NCBI GenBank assembly: GCA_963664605.1
Contig: OY761536.1
Coordinates: 3,844,001 to 3,908,000 of the forward strand
DNA length: 64,000 nucleotides
Source of the DNA: JAHOYW01 sp963664605
GTDB lineage: Bacteria > Verrucomicrobiota > Lentisphaeria > Victivallales > Victivallaceae
Reading direction: 5' to 3'
A model generated the notes under the pieces. That model did not search any database. It saw only the letters and a program-made list of their open reading frames with translations, and was not told the DNA's origin. The position numbers were made by a program, and so were the translations under genes. Below, in pieces: positions 7,320 through 17,034 of this stretch; positions within the stretch are counted from its first letter, which is position 1; every line of letters starts with the position of its first letter.

Positions 7320-9713
7320 TTAGTACATACGCCCCTTGCCCATAAAGTGTATTGTTCCGTTTTCGTTGTAAAACGCACATGCGTAACGCCCTGTATCAGT
7401 AGCAACTATTATTTCTGTAGAATTTACAGTTACTGAATGTCCGCCACTATTTGATATATCCAATATCATCCCTGCGTTCGCTGGCAAATTAGAAATTGTT
7501 ATACCGGACACGTCCGCAGTTGTAGTACAAACTTGATAATCGCCGTTAGTGTAATCAATGCTTACAGCACCGAAAATATTGCCTTTAGCGTATCTATCAG
7601 AAGATATATATTTTTCTCCCTGAATGCCTTGAATTCCTTGATCTCCTTTATCTCCTTTATCACCTTTAATATCCAAAAGGAAATCAGCTTCACTCCCAGT
7701 ATTACCAGCATCAAGCCACACCTGATATGCTGAATCACCTGTCTCACCAGTATTTCCAGTATCTCCGGTGTCACCTTTCTCGCCAGTATCCCCTTGGTCT
7801 CCGGTGTCTCCTTTGGGAATGTTGAAATCCAAAACTACCTCGCTTTCTGTGCCGGAATTGGATACAGATGCAGAGCTTCCGGCGGCTCCGGTTGTTACGG
7901 TTCCAACTTCAATTGTGGCGTTATTGCCATCGCTGATGTCCGGGTATTTAACCGCGACGAATATGCTTGTGCCAACCTGTGCTATCTCCAGCACGTAGAG
8001 TTGAGGGTCTGTTGTAAGATCAATATCCGGCATGCTCCAGGCGGCAGGTATAACTGGAGTTACAGAATTTGTGTCAAATACCAGTTCGCATTTATCGCCG
8101 TCCTGCCAGGCATCAGCCTTCAGTGCCAGGGTAGCAGTGCCGGTTCCAGCCAGCATAACACGACTGTGTTGGTCTGCGTCAAGCGTTACGGTTGTATCTT
8201 CAGTTAAAGTAACAGTTTGAGTTTGCGGTTTGAGCTGACCAGCATAATCGGAACGTGCCGCCGGTTCCGCTAAATATTGAGCTTCGCCATCGCTATCGGT
8301 TCCGGTTCCTTCGGGGTCGAGCGTCGGGTTATACAGCGGATTTTCGACTTTCTTTCTGGAACGCACGGAAAAAATTTCTTTCGGGTCGCCTGTGTCTCCA
8401 CCGGATACAACAAAGGCACCTTTATTTTCCGGGGAATCCGCAAGCTCGCCATAACTACCGATCAACATCGAGTGATCTGCGTCATTTGTGAGCTGATACC
8501 CGACGGTCAATGAACTTTTAGCGGTAACGTTCAACTGCGTTCCTATGGCAATGGACAGGTTGCAATCAGACATTGTAATGTTACGTCCGATAGCCATTCC
8601 ATCGATACCGTCAATGTTAATCATATCCCCAAATGCAGAGAGCCCCTGACCATCTAAATTGTTGCTATTTCCAGCAATAGTAATGAATTTTCCCTTGCCC
8701 TTATTGGCAGTGCCATCAACCCTGATACTTTCTCCGTCAAGCATGTTGCTGGAGCCAGTAGCCATGAGAAACGTACCCATAAGCGAGTTGCCGACACCAA
8801 AGGCATGTGAGCCAAGCCCTGCAATCAGATTGTACGAGCCGTTACTACCAGCAGATTCACCAGTTACTATATTAGCTTGTCCTTCAGCCTGGGAGGTAGT
8901 ATCGCAATCGTCATCGTTTACTATGGCTACAGCCGGAAGTTCCTCATCAATCGTCGGCATAGCAAAGCCATCAGGAATAGTCACGGTCAGTACAACGCCT
9001 GCTACAGTTACTCCATCATCTTCATATACAGTTTGGACATTAGTGATTTCAAAACTGCTAGGATCGTTCATAATAGGGTTGTGCGCCATGTACACGGTAG
9101 CACCAACGGTATACTTGGCTGGATCAAGCGGGTCATCATCAATTGACACAAGTGAAACAGTTCCGGCAACATCATCAGCATCTACAATTCTTGCCGGATA
9201 GCCTCCTGAAATATTGTCTATGCCTGCGGCAATAGCCTTGGGGGAAAGTTTAATACAGCCGGAAGTAGCATTATTAATGTCTGCCTGGATTTCCCCGATT
9301 GCGGTTCTGGCTTCTGAATCTGGATATGAGTCAGGCTTGTTTTCGATTTCGCTCCAGCCATGAGCGTGTTCCGCAGGGGGAAAATCGTCCGGCTTGTTTT
9401 CTATACCATCCCAATTATGAGCATGGCTTGCAGGAGGGAACGTTTCAGGTTTTTCCTCAAGATCATCCCATTTTCCGGCTCCAGTAACAGAATAAGTATC
9501 AACCTGTGCGTTCGGCACGGTCAAAGCCCCGATCTGTTTGTCTTTCAGTCCGGTTACTTTGTAATGCTTGCCGTTATCAACACAAAAAATAATCATGCCC
9601 AGGAATGGATTTTGCACCGATTCCATATCGGTCAGAGTTGCAATCCGTGTCCGGTCATCAAGAGGGGTATTGGTTTTTCCCACTGTAAGAGAATTTGAAA
9701 CTTCAATAGCCAT
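7320..9713 (-). CDS. Tail fibre with HxH, YadA-like and collagen-like repeats
   Basis: A 797-residue fibre. Residues about 85-140 carry three repeats of the form W-x-x-I/L-E-x-KP-x-x-x-P with H-A-H, a metal-coordinating pattern of trimeric phage fibres. Residues about 290-430 resemble a YadA-like left-handed beta-roll (GLGSHAFGVGNS, GDMINIDGIDGMAIG, SIAIGTQLNVTAKSSLTVG). Two collagen-like Gly-x-y tracts follow (GDTGDQGDTGEKGDTGDTG and GDKGDKGDQGIQGIQG), separated by a YQVWLDAGNTGSEADFL insert. The C-terminus is a compact beta domain. AGGAGG lies before the ATG. It most likely forms a trimer at the tail tip. Confidence 0.85.
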   Translation of the reverse strand: MAIEVSNSLTVGKTNTPLDDRTRIATLTDMESVQNPFLGMIIFCVDNGKHYKVTGLKDKQIGALTVPNAQVDTYSVTGAGKWDDLEEKPETFPPASHAHNWDGIENKPDDFPPAEHAHGWSEIENKPDSYPDSEARTAIGEIQADINNATSGCIKLSPKAIAAGIDNISGGYPARIVDADDVAGTVSLVSIDDDPLDPAKYTVGATVYMAHNPIMNDPSSFEITNVQTVYEDDGVTVAGVVLTVTIPDGFAMPTIDEELPAVAIVNDDDCDTTSQAEGQANIVTGESAGSNGSYNLIAGLGSHAFGVGNSLMGTFLMATGSSNMLDGESIRVDGTANKGKGKFITIAGNSNNLDGQGLSAFGDMINIDGIDGMAIGRNITMSDCNLSIAIGTQLNVTAKSSLTVGYQLTNDADHSMLIGSYGELADSPENKGAFVVSGGDTGDPKEIFSVRSRKKVENPLYNPTLDPEGTGTDSDGEAQYLAEPAARSDYAGQLKPQTQTVTLTEDTTVTLDADQHSRVMLAGTGTATLALKADAWQDGDKCELVFDTNSVTPVIPAAWSMPDIDLTTDPQLYVLEIAQVGTSIFVAVKYPDISDGNNATIEVGTVTTGAAGSSASVSNSGTESEVVLDFNIPKGDTGDQGDTGEKGDTGDTGNTGETGDSAYQVWLDAGNTGSEADFLLDIKGDKGDKGDQGIQGIQGEKYISSDRYAKGNIFGAVSIDYTNGDYQVCTTTADVSGITISNLPANAGMILDISNSGGHSVTVNSTEIIVATDTGRYACAFYNENGTIHFMGKGRMY

Positions 9714-9725
9714 GTTTTTGTCCTC

Positions 9726-11411
9726 CTAGACTTCACCATCAATGTAAATGAATTTCTCGCTATTAGTTAACTGGAATTCGCCGTAAAGCTTGTATGTTAC
9801 TCCGTCCAGTTCGATTTCTGTTCCGTTGGCTCCGGTTCCTGGAGCACCGTTATCTTCATCAAAAGGAATCTGTTCGGAAACTCCATCAAACTTGGTTGCT
9901 ACATATCCAACTGGTGCGAGAACTGCGACCCAAGCACCTGCTGGAACGACTCCAATAGATTGTTTTTCAAGCATTCCGGCTGTCGCGCTAGTCATGGTGG
10001 ACTGCGTCAACATATCAGCAGTAATTTCGGATATACTGGTCATTTCAGCATCCTGAACGTATCCGTAATACATCGTGCCGGTAGTGATCGCATCACCGAC
10101 AGCATTGGTTCCGACCATTTGAGATAAGTAGACTCGTCCTGTGCTATATTCAGGCATGTTCGCACCGAAATAGATGTATATGATATTGTTTTTGCGAAGG
10201 ACTTTACGAACTCCCTGGTCAGAGTAATACGGTAGCACCAACTCACCGTCATCGGTATCTATAACCACGTTGGTAATATGAGCATTGGGATAGTCTGATA
10301 AGCTAAAAAACAGATAATTATTGTCGCTTTCGCCAGGAGCCGCAAACTCAACCGGCGCAATAGATGTAATCGTTGCAGAAGTGGCAGCGTAAAAGACAAT
10401 CACAACCGGATTTTCACACCAGTCGCCGAGATCATCTGAATTTTTAGCGTATACATAAAGCGTGGTCTTTTTAGCAACGGAATCCACCACTGTAGCAGCA
10501 AACTTAAAGCCCGCAGGTTTATCATCGTAAAGAGCTTTTTCTGTCAGGGTTCCGGTAGCATCAAATTCTAAACCTTTGCCATCTTCACCATTGAGCGATT
10601 CCAGCCATTCGCTTTTTGTGCCTCCATATCCTTCTTCGACAGCAATCTCATAAGCTGTTGTTCCCTCAAGATCAGTGAGCCATTCCGCTACTGTTCCATC
10701 GTATCCGTTGGCTACAGCAAGAGCATAAGCACTTGCACCGTCACCACCTTCATCACCTTCGAGTGATGCGAGCCATTCAGCTTCGGTTCCTGCGAATCCG
10801 TTGGCAACTGCGACCTCGTAGGCAGAATCTCCATCAGGTCCAGGGGTTTCAGATTGTGTAGCATCGGTAATCAAAGCCATAACTTGAACAGCAGTCAAGT
10901 ATTCAGGATCACTGGAGACTTCTTCCGGCACTTCATCGCCGACAAATATACGGTTTTTCAGCACAAGACTGAAATCCCAGGCAAAAACAGCTTTAGCAAC
11001 GCCATCCTCAGCTTTATATCCACAAAATTCAGCGGTGAGCGTCAGAGACTTGCTTTTAGCTACGGCGGCAAGCAGTGTGGGTGTAGCAGTTTCCGGGAGT
11101 TCAGCACGGAATATAGTATTGCCATTATCATCCTGATATAAAGTAATGCCTGTTGTTTTAAAGAGCTTGGGTTGAGTAGCATGATCCCAATCACCGTCAA
11201 GACACAGGTAGAAGCTATCGGCACCGGAAAGTTCCTCGAAGGAATAAGGAAGCACCTTGCCGGTGTCTTCGTGCGTGCTATCACTTCTGAGGTCGAGTTC
11301 AAGCGCAGCGGCAATTCCTATTTTTACTTCCGGGTAGTCCGATTTTTCGCCGTAATCGTCTGATACAGCGGCATCGCCGGATAATTTTAAGATAGATTTT
11401 ATTATTTGCAT
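9726..11411 (-). CDS. Tail fibre/baseplate protein with GDSAYEVAV-type repeats
   Basis: A 561-residue structural protein. Near residues 195-275 it has three copies of a repeat of the form G-x-S/T-A-Y-x-x-A-V-x-x-G-y-x-G-T-x-x-E-W-L-x-x-L-x-G, which in phages joins collagen-like segments of fibres. The same unit occurs once in the fibre gene downstream. The N-terminal 190 residues are beta-rich and may be the tail-attachment domain, as in BppU-type baseplate proteins; the C-terminal part is unrecognised. The ATG overlaps the previous stop (TAATG), indicating coupled translation. Confidence 0.7.
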   Translation of the reverse strand: MQIIKSILKLSGDAAVSDDYGEKSDYPEVKIGIAAALELDLRSDSTHEDTGKVLPYSFEELSGADSFYLCLDGDWDHATQPKLFKTTGITLYQDDNGNTIFRAELPETATPTLLAAVAKSKSLTLTAEFCGYKAEDGVAKAVFAWDFSLVLKNRIFVGDEVPEEVSSDPEYLTAVQVMALITDATQSETPGPDGDSAYEVAVANGFAGTEAEWLASLEGDEGGDGASAYALAVANGYDGTVAEWLTDLEGTTAYEIAVEEGYGGTKSEWLESLNGEDGKGLEFDATGTLTEKALYDDKPAGFKFAATVVDSVAKKTTLYVYAKNSDDLGDWCENPVVIVFYAATSATITSIAPVEFAAPGESDNNYLFFSLSDYPNAHITNVVIDTDDGELVLPYYSDQGVRKVLRKNNIIYIYFGANMPEYSTGRVYLSQMVGTNAVGDAITTGTMYYGYVQDAEMTSISEITADMLTQSTMTSATAGMLEKQSIGVVPAGAWVAVLAPVGYVATKFDGVSEQIPFDEDNGAPGTGANGTEIELDGVTYKLYGEFQLTNSEKFIYIDGEV

Positions 11412-12034
11412 TAGGATACCAAGCTTAAGGAGTTAATAACTAATTGTCCATGAACTATGTCTATGTTTGCGATGTCAACATATGGGCTTCCCAAGGGCAA
11501 CTTTACCCACGGCGTGATAACAGCATCATCATCGTCCTCAGACATCTTAATCTTGAAACGCACAGTGTGAATTTTTTCATAGTCCCAATGTCCAGCCTGC
11601 CACTTGGCTCGTAAGGTCATGGTTCCATCGAGTACCGGAACGTTTCCAAACAGCCACTCATAGGGATTATTAGTTTCGCCTGAGCGTTCAGACATGGTAA
11701 AACTAAACAAAACACAACGTGCATGGTAGCCGTCATCATCACCGGATATTTGCGCTTGTACAATCAAATCAAGGCAACCATTACTGCCTTTTAGAATCCA
11801 CGGACCGCATGCCTGTAGATAACCGTCTCCGTTGAGTAGCACCTCGGTTTGGGAATGGTTCCAAGATGACAGCGTATACCACTGGTCTTGATCTTCACCA
11901 GTCTGTTCATCGTTTTCATCACCGTCGCTACCCCAATTACTATTCCACGGATCAACACTTCCACCGGAGCCACCGCCCCAATTTGAGGAACCTCCATCAT
12001 CTATAGGGCGTTCGTCAAGATAAAATTCAGGCAT
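11411..12034 (-). CDS. Unknown phage tail-region protein
   Basis: A 207-residue protein with a low-complexity Gly/Ser/Asn/Asp N-terminus (residues about 10-50, SSNWGGGSGGSVDPWNSNW) followed by a beta-rich domain with many Trp residues. It is not a known family to me. The ATG at 12032-12034 is chosen because GGAG lies six bases upstream and the upstream gene stops two bases before it; the longer in-frame start at 12061 would overlap that gene. Position between tape measure and fibres suggests a tail-tip or adaptor role. Confidence 0.55.
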   Translation of the reverse strand: MPEFYLDERPIDDGGSSNWGGGSGGSVDPWNSNWGSDGDENDEQTGEDQDQWYTLSSWNHSQTEVLLNGDGYLQACGPWILKGSNGCLDLIVQAQISGDDDGYHARCVLFSFTMSERSGETNNPYEWLFGNVPVLDGTMTLRAKWQAGHWDYEKIHTVRFKIKMSEDDDDAVITPWVKLPLGSPYVDIANIDIVHGQLVINSLSLVS

Positions 12035-12036
12035 AG

Positions 12037-12843
12037 CTACTCCTTTTTTGTCAACGGACACACTTTAGCAAGCAGGATAATAGCAACCGAGACATGGTAC
12101 TGTTTGACAGCAACATTTTTATCCTCATCAACGGTAATTTCCGCTACAGGATATGCATCAGCAGCAGGATCGATGATTTTGTATTCAGGGTCAGTCCATT
12201 TTCCGTCTTTAATTGTGGAATACAGGCAGAGAACGCCGGATTTCGGGGTGATTTTATTTTTAGCTTCGACAGTAGAAAACTCACCGTTCCGGTTCAGGTA
12301 TCCGGCAGAAACTTTGAGCGTACCGCCTTCTTCAAGTTCCACTTTAAACGAACCATTGTAAATGTTGCCGGAGGTAGCACCGAGCAGAACAATAGCTTTT
12401 TCAGAGTCAGAATAAAGAACCCGTGCCGTTCCGCTTTCAGAATATTTAAACGATCCAGTAGATGAAACGTCAGGAACTACATAATCAAGCGCAGTCCCGG
12501 AAATATCAATTGCTACTGGCCCACCAATAACAGCATTACCGATTTGATCTTTTTCAAGCGAGTTTTCCAAAACCGCAAAATGTTTTGATTCGTCAGAGTA
12601 TTTTTCAATCGGAATAATATCTTCATCACAAAGAGTTTTATCCTGCGAGAACATGACCGCACTTCCAGCAGGAATTTCGTCTGCTGTAGAATTATAGCAG
12701 GCAACCCGAATAACATCAGGACTAAGAGCAGAGAATCCAGGAATCCGCAGTCCAGCTTGTCGATTCAACATTACTGAGATGTCAGTTTCACGAGCCGCAG
12801 TATGTTTGTATTTTTCGCCTTTAGTATATATTCTGTGTTGCAT
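12037..12843 (-). CDS. Unknown phage tail-region protein
   Basis: A 268-residue protein, mostly short beta strands with many Val/Ile and Gly (AVIGGPVAIDISGTALDYV, TARVLYSDSEKAIVLLGATSG). The N-terminus is basic and helical. The C-terminus includes YPVAEITVDEDKNVAVKQYHVSV. It resembles stabilising or decoration-type beta domains on phage virions, but no family can be named. Its ATG follows the previous stop by two bases (TAATTATG), so it is translationally coupled to the upstream gene. Confidence 0.5.
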   Translation of the reverse strand: MQHRIYTKGEKYKHTAARETDISVMLNRQAGLRIPGFSALSPDVIRVACYNSTADEIPAGSAVMFSQDKTLCDEDIIPIEKYSDESKHFAVLENSLEKDQIGNAVIGGPVAIDISGTALDYVVPDVSSTGSFKYSESGTARVLYSDSEKAIVLLGATSGNIYNGSFKVELEEGGTLKVSAGYLNRNGEFSTVEAKNKITPKSGVLCLYSTIKDGKWTDPEYKIIDPAADAYPVAEITVDEDKNVAVKQYHVSVAIILLAKVCPLTKKE

Positions 12844-12845
12844 AA

Positions 12846-13682
12846 TTAAATCCCTAATATTCTGAAATCAGCAGTTTTACAAACCGTAGCAATGTAAATA
12901 CCTTTTACTTTCGCTTCCGGTTTTCCGTCATTGTTTTTTTTGCTATCCGGCATAGACCAAATAGCATCGAAGCCTTTTTTTGCTCCGCAGGAAATATTAT
13001 TCACCTTAGCACTACTTTCGTTTTCCTGTACTTTAAAATCGAACTGCACGGTAATCTTAGAAGAACTGTTTTCGCTTCCTGAGAATGAACAACCAAGAAA
13101 CATCACCTCTCCAGGAGCCCAACCTTTGAACGCAGACTTATTCACCTTTCCCACCAAGGAGTTCCATGCCCGTCTCTTTGCGGTAGTTATTTTACGCATA
13201 CGCATCTTTTTGCTATAACTTTCGCTGAGCTGACCGGTGGGAACATCAATTCCAGTAATTTCCATGTCCTTGCCTGTTTTTCCATTCCACCCGATAGCAC
13301 CACCGCTATCGTCGCTACTGGAAGTCGGGTATACTTTTTTCTGGGAAATTGCATGTACGAGGTGCTTCGTTCCACCGGAACAATTAAAGTTCAATACGGC
13401 TTCATCTTCGTCATCATCATCATCATCATCGAGAGAGACGGAACCGTCGTCAGCATACAAAACGGATATTTCCATATTGCCGTCATCGTCGTAGTTTTCA
13501 AAACGAACACCAGATTTTGCAAGTTCTCCGTAGTTTACTGGAGCGTCGTCGAAAACAGCCCGCATAGCACTTGTTTTATCAGTTGGGTCGGTTACAAAAT
13601 ACCTGATTTCAAATTCAGTTGGTTTGCCGTCCTTGTTCCATGTTTCCGATCCTTCCTGAGTTCTGTTAAGCATCATAGCCAT
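12846..13682 (-). CDS. Unknown tail protein with poly-aspartate tract
   Basis: A 278-residue protein I recognise only as a type seen in prophages of the Planctomycetes/Verrucomicrobia group, with a core like FNCSGGTKHLVHAI followed by GGAIGW and ITGIDVP. Residues about 83-94 are DDDDDDDEDE, encoded by an ATC-rich trinucleotide run at about 13407-13430. The C-terminal part has GKGIYIATVCKTADFRILGI-like strands. The ATG overlaps the tape-measure stop (TAATG). It is probably a distal tail or tail-tip protein, from its place immediately after the tape measure. Confidence 0.5.
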   Translation of the reverse strand: MAMMLNRTQEGSETWNKDGKPTEFEIRYFVTDPTDKTSAMRAVFDDAPVNYGELAKSGVRFENYDDDGNMEISVLYADDGSVSLDDDDDDDEDEAVLNFNCSGGTKHLVHAISQKKVYPTSSSDDSGGAIGWNGKTGKDMEITGIDVPTGQLSESYSKKMRMRKITTAKRRAWNSLVGKVNKSAFKGWAPGEVMFLGCSFSGSENSSSKITVQFDFKVQENESSAKVNNISCGAKKGFDAIWSMPDSKKNNDGKPEAKVKGIYIATVCKTADFRILGI

Positions 13683-16600
13683 TATGCCAATACCTCCCCG
13701 TCATTGAGATTGTCTTTTATGTCACGCAGAAGTTCCATGCTGCGTTTAGTGTTCTTGGCTGTTTCCTCCTGCGGCTTGACAGTGCCGCCGAGTTGAGCAG
13801 TCAGCAGTTCCGAACTCCACGCAACCGCAACTTTCTGATTTTGATCGTCTTTTTCTTTCTCGTCGAGGACACGTTTATCCCATTTATCCTCGTCAGACAT
13901 AGCGTCCTGCATTTTACGCTTGAGCTCCTGGACATTTTTCTTCTCTTTTTCGGTAAGAATACCATCAGCCTCAGCATCTTGTACAGCCTTTTCGTATCTC
14001 CCTTGCAGGTTTCTGGCTGCCGCACGTGCTAGTTCGAGTTCACGCTGCATGATAGAGTTAACTGCTTCTTTATCACCAGAATCTTGTGCTTTTTTGATTT
14101 TACGTTCTACCGCCTGATCTTTTTTCTTTTCATCACGGTCTTCGAGGTAGCGTTCGTAACTTTTGCGTTCCGATTCAAAAGCATCTGCGGAACGTTTGCG
14201 GATTTGAGCACGTTTTTCTTCAAGTTCAATGATTTCCTGAAGGTCTTTCAGTTCCTGCTCTGTCATGGAACCGTGGTCGGCTTTTTTGAATTCATCGAGA
14301 GAAGCGTATTTGCCGGACTGTTTCTGAAATACCTTCTGTATTTTGTTATCAATGAGACTAACCTGTTTTTCTACACTGGCAGCATCAAACTTGGCACCCC
14401 ACTCACGTTTTTCCAGGGAAGTCATAGCACGGCGTTCGGCTTTGGATTGCTTTCGTGCCGCACTGTCACCAGTATCACCTTCATCAACATCTATCTTTTT
14501 ATTTCTTTTTCGAGCTTGATTAAGGTCATTAAGTCTTTTCTGGATTTCCTGCTGCTCTTTGAGTTTTTTAATGATAGCATCAACGGCAGCGGCTTCTTTT
14601 TTATTGTTTTTCTCGGTAAAACTGTTACGCATTTTTTCAAAAGCGGCAATCTGTTCCTTAATAGTACGAAGTTTTTGGATACTGTCGAGTTCCTGTTGGC
14701 GTTGTGTAGCACGTAGTTTGTCAGCAGCAGAGCTGTGTGCGTTTTTATCTTCAGGATTAATCACATTCGTGATTGAAAGAGCCGTATCAACAGCACCTTG
14801 CCAAGCCATTGAGTCTTTCCAAAAGCTTGATAATTCAGAACGAAGCGAATTTTGCATAGCGGCAACTTGCGCAATTCCCGCTTTCAGTTTATTATTCAAA
14901 TCGTCAGATAATTCTTTAGCTTGAGCGTCATTAAATTTTTTCCATGCATCAGTTCCGACATTGAGCTTTCCGGTAACATCATCAATCTCAATACCAAGAT
15001 CACCATATTTTTTTGTCAGAAGATCAATGAGTCGCTCCGCTTCTGTTTTTTCGGAGTTATTCAGGCGTTCATATTTTGACAACTCTTTGAGACGATCCAT
15101 GCGAGCGTTATTTTCCTCACGCTCTTTTTTATGCACCTCAGCAGCTCGCATAGAGGCTTCTGCGTTACGGTTAGTAAGTGTAATTTGCCCTTCAAGTTCA
15201 TTCCGATGCTTTTCAGATATGTACTGATAAGCCATGTATGCACCACTCAAGGCAATCATCGCAACACCAACAGGACCAAGTGCTGAATAAAGTCCCATTG
15301 CCGCTGTTTTAGCTGCGCCCATGCTAGCAGTCATTGCAAGCTTGGCTTTTCCGGCAGCCGTTGCTGCTTTAGTGTTAATTTTTGTAGCAAGGGTTTCAGC
15401 TTTTTTAGCAACGGTGTATCGCACAGATGCAGTTCTTGCGATATTATGTTTTACAGCGAGCTGTTGAGTAGCGGTAGATTCCGCAAGTTGAGCCTTAGTA
15501 AGATTTTTTGTAGCAGTAGCAAGTTGTTTTTTTGCTGCTAGAACCTGTGTGGCATCACCAGACGCTTCCGCTGCGGCAATTTGTGCTTTTGCACTGGCAA
15601 TCGCCGCGTCCTGCTCCTGTACCGCAATCCTTGCTATACGAATGGATTGCGCCTGAGTATGAGCTTCACGAAAAGCATCTGTTTTTGCGTATTCCGCACG
15701 TTTAAACTCCTCGGTGGCAGCTACTAAATTAGCCTCTGTTTGTTGCTGTATTCCTGACAATCCACCAACAGAACCAATTGTTTTGTTCATACCAGCAAGA
15801 ATTCCAGTTTTCGCCATTAGGGCAAATGCAGCGGTAAGAGCTATAGTATTATTGGTAAGCTGTCTGGATGCAGGATTAAGATTGTTATATGATGTCAAAA
15901 GGCTATTTGAGAAACGTAGAGCGTCGCTGTATGGACCGGAAGCATCAGAACCAATGGTTGAGTATAGTTCTTCAAAATTGTTTCTGAGAATACGCTGTTG
16001 GTTCGCTATTTGATGTTGGCTGCGTACAAAATCTCCGATAGCATTCGGGCTTTGCTTATATGCCATAGCAAGAGCGGCAACCGCCTTTGCCTGTTTTTCC
16101 GACTCAACAGTGAAAGTTTTTCCGAGTGCCTCAATGGTTACACCGGTAGTCATAGCCTGCTTAATGAGAGCTTTGTAATCCTTGTCATCCTGGCGAATCA
16201 CAATACCAAGCAGCTTTGCAGCTTCAGTTTCACCAAGCATCGCTTTGGTAAGTGCGAGAGATGCTCCTCTGGCTCCACCGGAATAATTTGAGAAGCTTGC
16301 CAAGTCCGCTCCAAGTTTTACGGTTCCCTCAGAAAGTGCGAGAGCTACATCTTTATCAAAATCAAAACCGGTAAGAATATCGCCAGTTCCGGCAAGCATC
16401 TTTTTGGCGGCAAGTTCCGATAAGCCGAAGTTTTTTTGCATATCAGCAAGGACACGGTTCGTTTCCGCACCCATATTTTTGAATACGACGTTGAACTTAT
16501 TGGTTTCCTCCTGCAAGTCTGAGAAGGTCTTTATAGCGTTATCCGCAAAATTGTAGATACCACGCAAAGTGAGATACCCAGCAGCAAGTGTCGCAACTTT

Positions 16601-16705
16601 CTTGAAAGTGGATTCACTGGCTCCTTCGAGACCTTTGAGGGTTTTTCGGTAATCGGCATCTTCGAGGGCTACGCCTGCATACATAACGCCGAGATTGAGT
16701 GACAT
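13682..16705 (-). CDS. Tail tape measure protein
   Basis: A 1007-residue, largely helical protein. The N-terminal 350 residues contain the alpha-helical block common to tape measures (LRGIYNFADNAIKTFSDLQE, ALTKAMLGETEAAKLLGI, IGDFVRSQHQIANQQRILRNNFEELYSTIG). An Ala-rich coiled region follows, then a hydrophobic span near residues 480-510 (GPVGVAMIALSGAYMAYQYI), and a very charged coiled-coil second half with repeated KK, EE and RAMTSLEKREW. GGAGG precedes the ATG. By the usual relation of length to tail, 1007 residues suggest a tail of roughly 150 nm; this is a rule-of-thumb estimate. Confidence 0.9.
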   Translation of the reverse strand: MSLNLGVMYAGVALEDADYRKTLKGLEGASESTFKKVATLAAGYLTLRGIYNFADNAIKTFSDLQEETNKFNVVFKNMGAETNRVLADMQKNFGLSELAAKKMLAGTGDILTGFDFDKDVALALSEGTVKLGADLASFSNYSGGARGASLALTKAMLGETEAAKLLGIVIRQDDKDYKALIKQAMTTGVTIEALGKTFTVESEKQAKAVAALAMAYKQSPNAIGDFVRSQHQIANQQRILRNNFEELYSTIGSDASGPYSDALRFSNSLLTSYNNLNPASRQLTNNTIALTAAFALMAKTGILAGMNKTIGSVGGLSGIQQQTEANLVAATEEFKRAEYAKTDAFREAHTQAQSIRIARIAVQEQDAAIASAKAQIAAAEASGDATQVLAAKKQLATATKNLTKAQLAESTATQQLAVKHNIARTASVRYTVAKKAETLATKINTKAATAAGKAKLAMTASMGAAKTAAMGLYSALGPVGVAMIALSGAYMAYQYISEKHRNELEGQITLTNRNAEASMRAAEVHKKEREENNARMDRLKELSKYERLNNSEKTEAERLIDLLTKKYGDLGIEIDDVTGKLNVGTDAWKKFNDAQAKELSDDLNNKLKAGIAQVAAMQNSLRSELSSFWKDSMAWQGAVDTALSITNVINPEDKNAHSSAADKLRATQRQQELDSIQKLRTIKEQIAAFEKMRNSFTEKNNKKEAAAVDAIIKKLKEQQEIQKRLNDLNQARKRNKKIDVDEGDTGDSAARKQSKAERRAMTSLEKREWGAKFDAASVEKQVSLIDNKIQKVFQKQSGKYASLDEFKKADHGSMTEQELKDLQEIIELEEKRAQIRKRSADAFESERKSYERYLEDRDEKKKDQAVERKIKKAQDSGDKEAVNSIMQRELELARAAARNLQGRYEKAVQDAEADGILTEKEKKNVQELKRKMQDAMSDEDKWDKRVLDEKEKDDQNQKVAVAWSSELLTAQLGGTVKPQEETAKNTKRSMELLRDIKDNLNDGEVLA

Positions 16706-17034
16706 ATATAACCTCCGATAATAATTTATTAATAATACCGGAAGTCAATAAGGAAAAACTAAAGGGGAAATACAAAGGGGTTATTATATATTTATATATA
16801 TATTCTTTAATCGGTCGCACTTGGTGTTGCGGTGAGTGTGTCGTGATAGTTGATTTACGTTGAATGTTAAGCGGTTAGGTGTTGCGGTGGGTGTGCCAAA
16901 AGGTGTTCGGTTTTTGCAAGTCGTTTATAATAGGACATTTAGACTTTCAAATCGAAATCAGGAAGCTATAAAAAAGCTATAGGTGTTACTATAATTGTTT
17001 GGTAGCACGGAAAAATACGTTGATTATTAAGCGG
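16706..17034 (-). repeat. Non-coding stretch with decayed copies of the initiator-gene iteron region
   Basis: No gene is supported here. On + it begins AT-rich (16760-16810) and then carries GGTGTTG-type repeats. ATTCTTTAATCGGTCGC (16802-16818) and AAGGTGTTCGGTTTTT (16900-16915) also occur, exactly, inside the replication initiator gene at 44247-44263 and 44370-44385, in the same order. A second internal direct repeat, TTAAGCGGTTAGGTGTTG, lies at 16867-16884 and 17027-17044. Minus-strand translation gives fragments such as KTEHL, QHLTA and CDRLKN that match the initiator protein, interrupted by stops. See the findings for interpretation. Confidence 0.7.

Noticed and set aside
6349..11411. Diversity-generating retroelement acting on the fibre genes
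   Set aside because: No reverse transcriptase or template/variable repeat pair is visible in the window.
13399..13430. Trinucleotide ATC repeats as a phase-variable tract or CRISPR-like array
   Set aside because: It is an in-frame poly-Asp codon run; trinucleotide changes do not shift the frame and there are no spacers.
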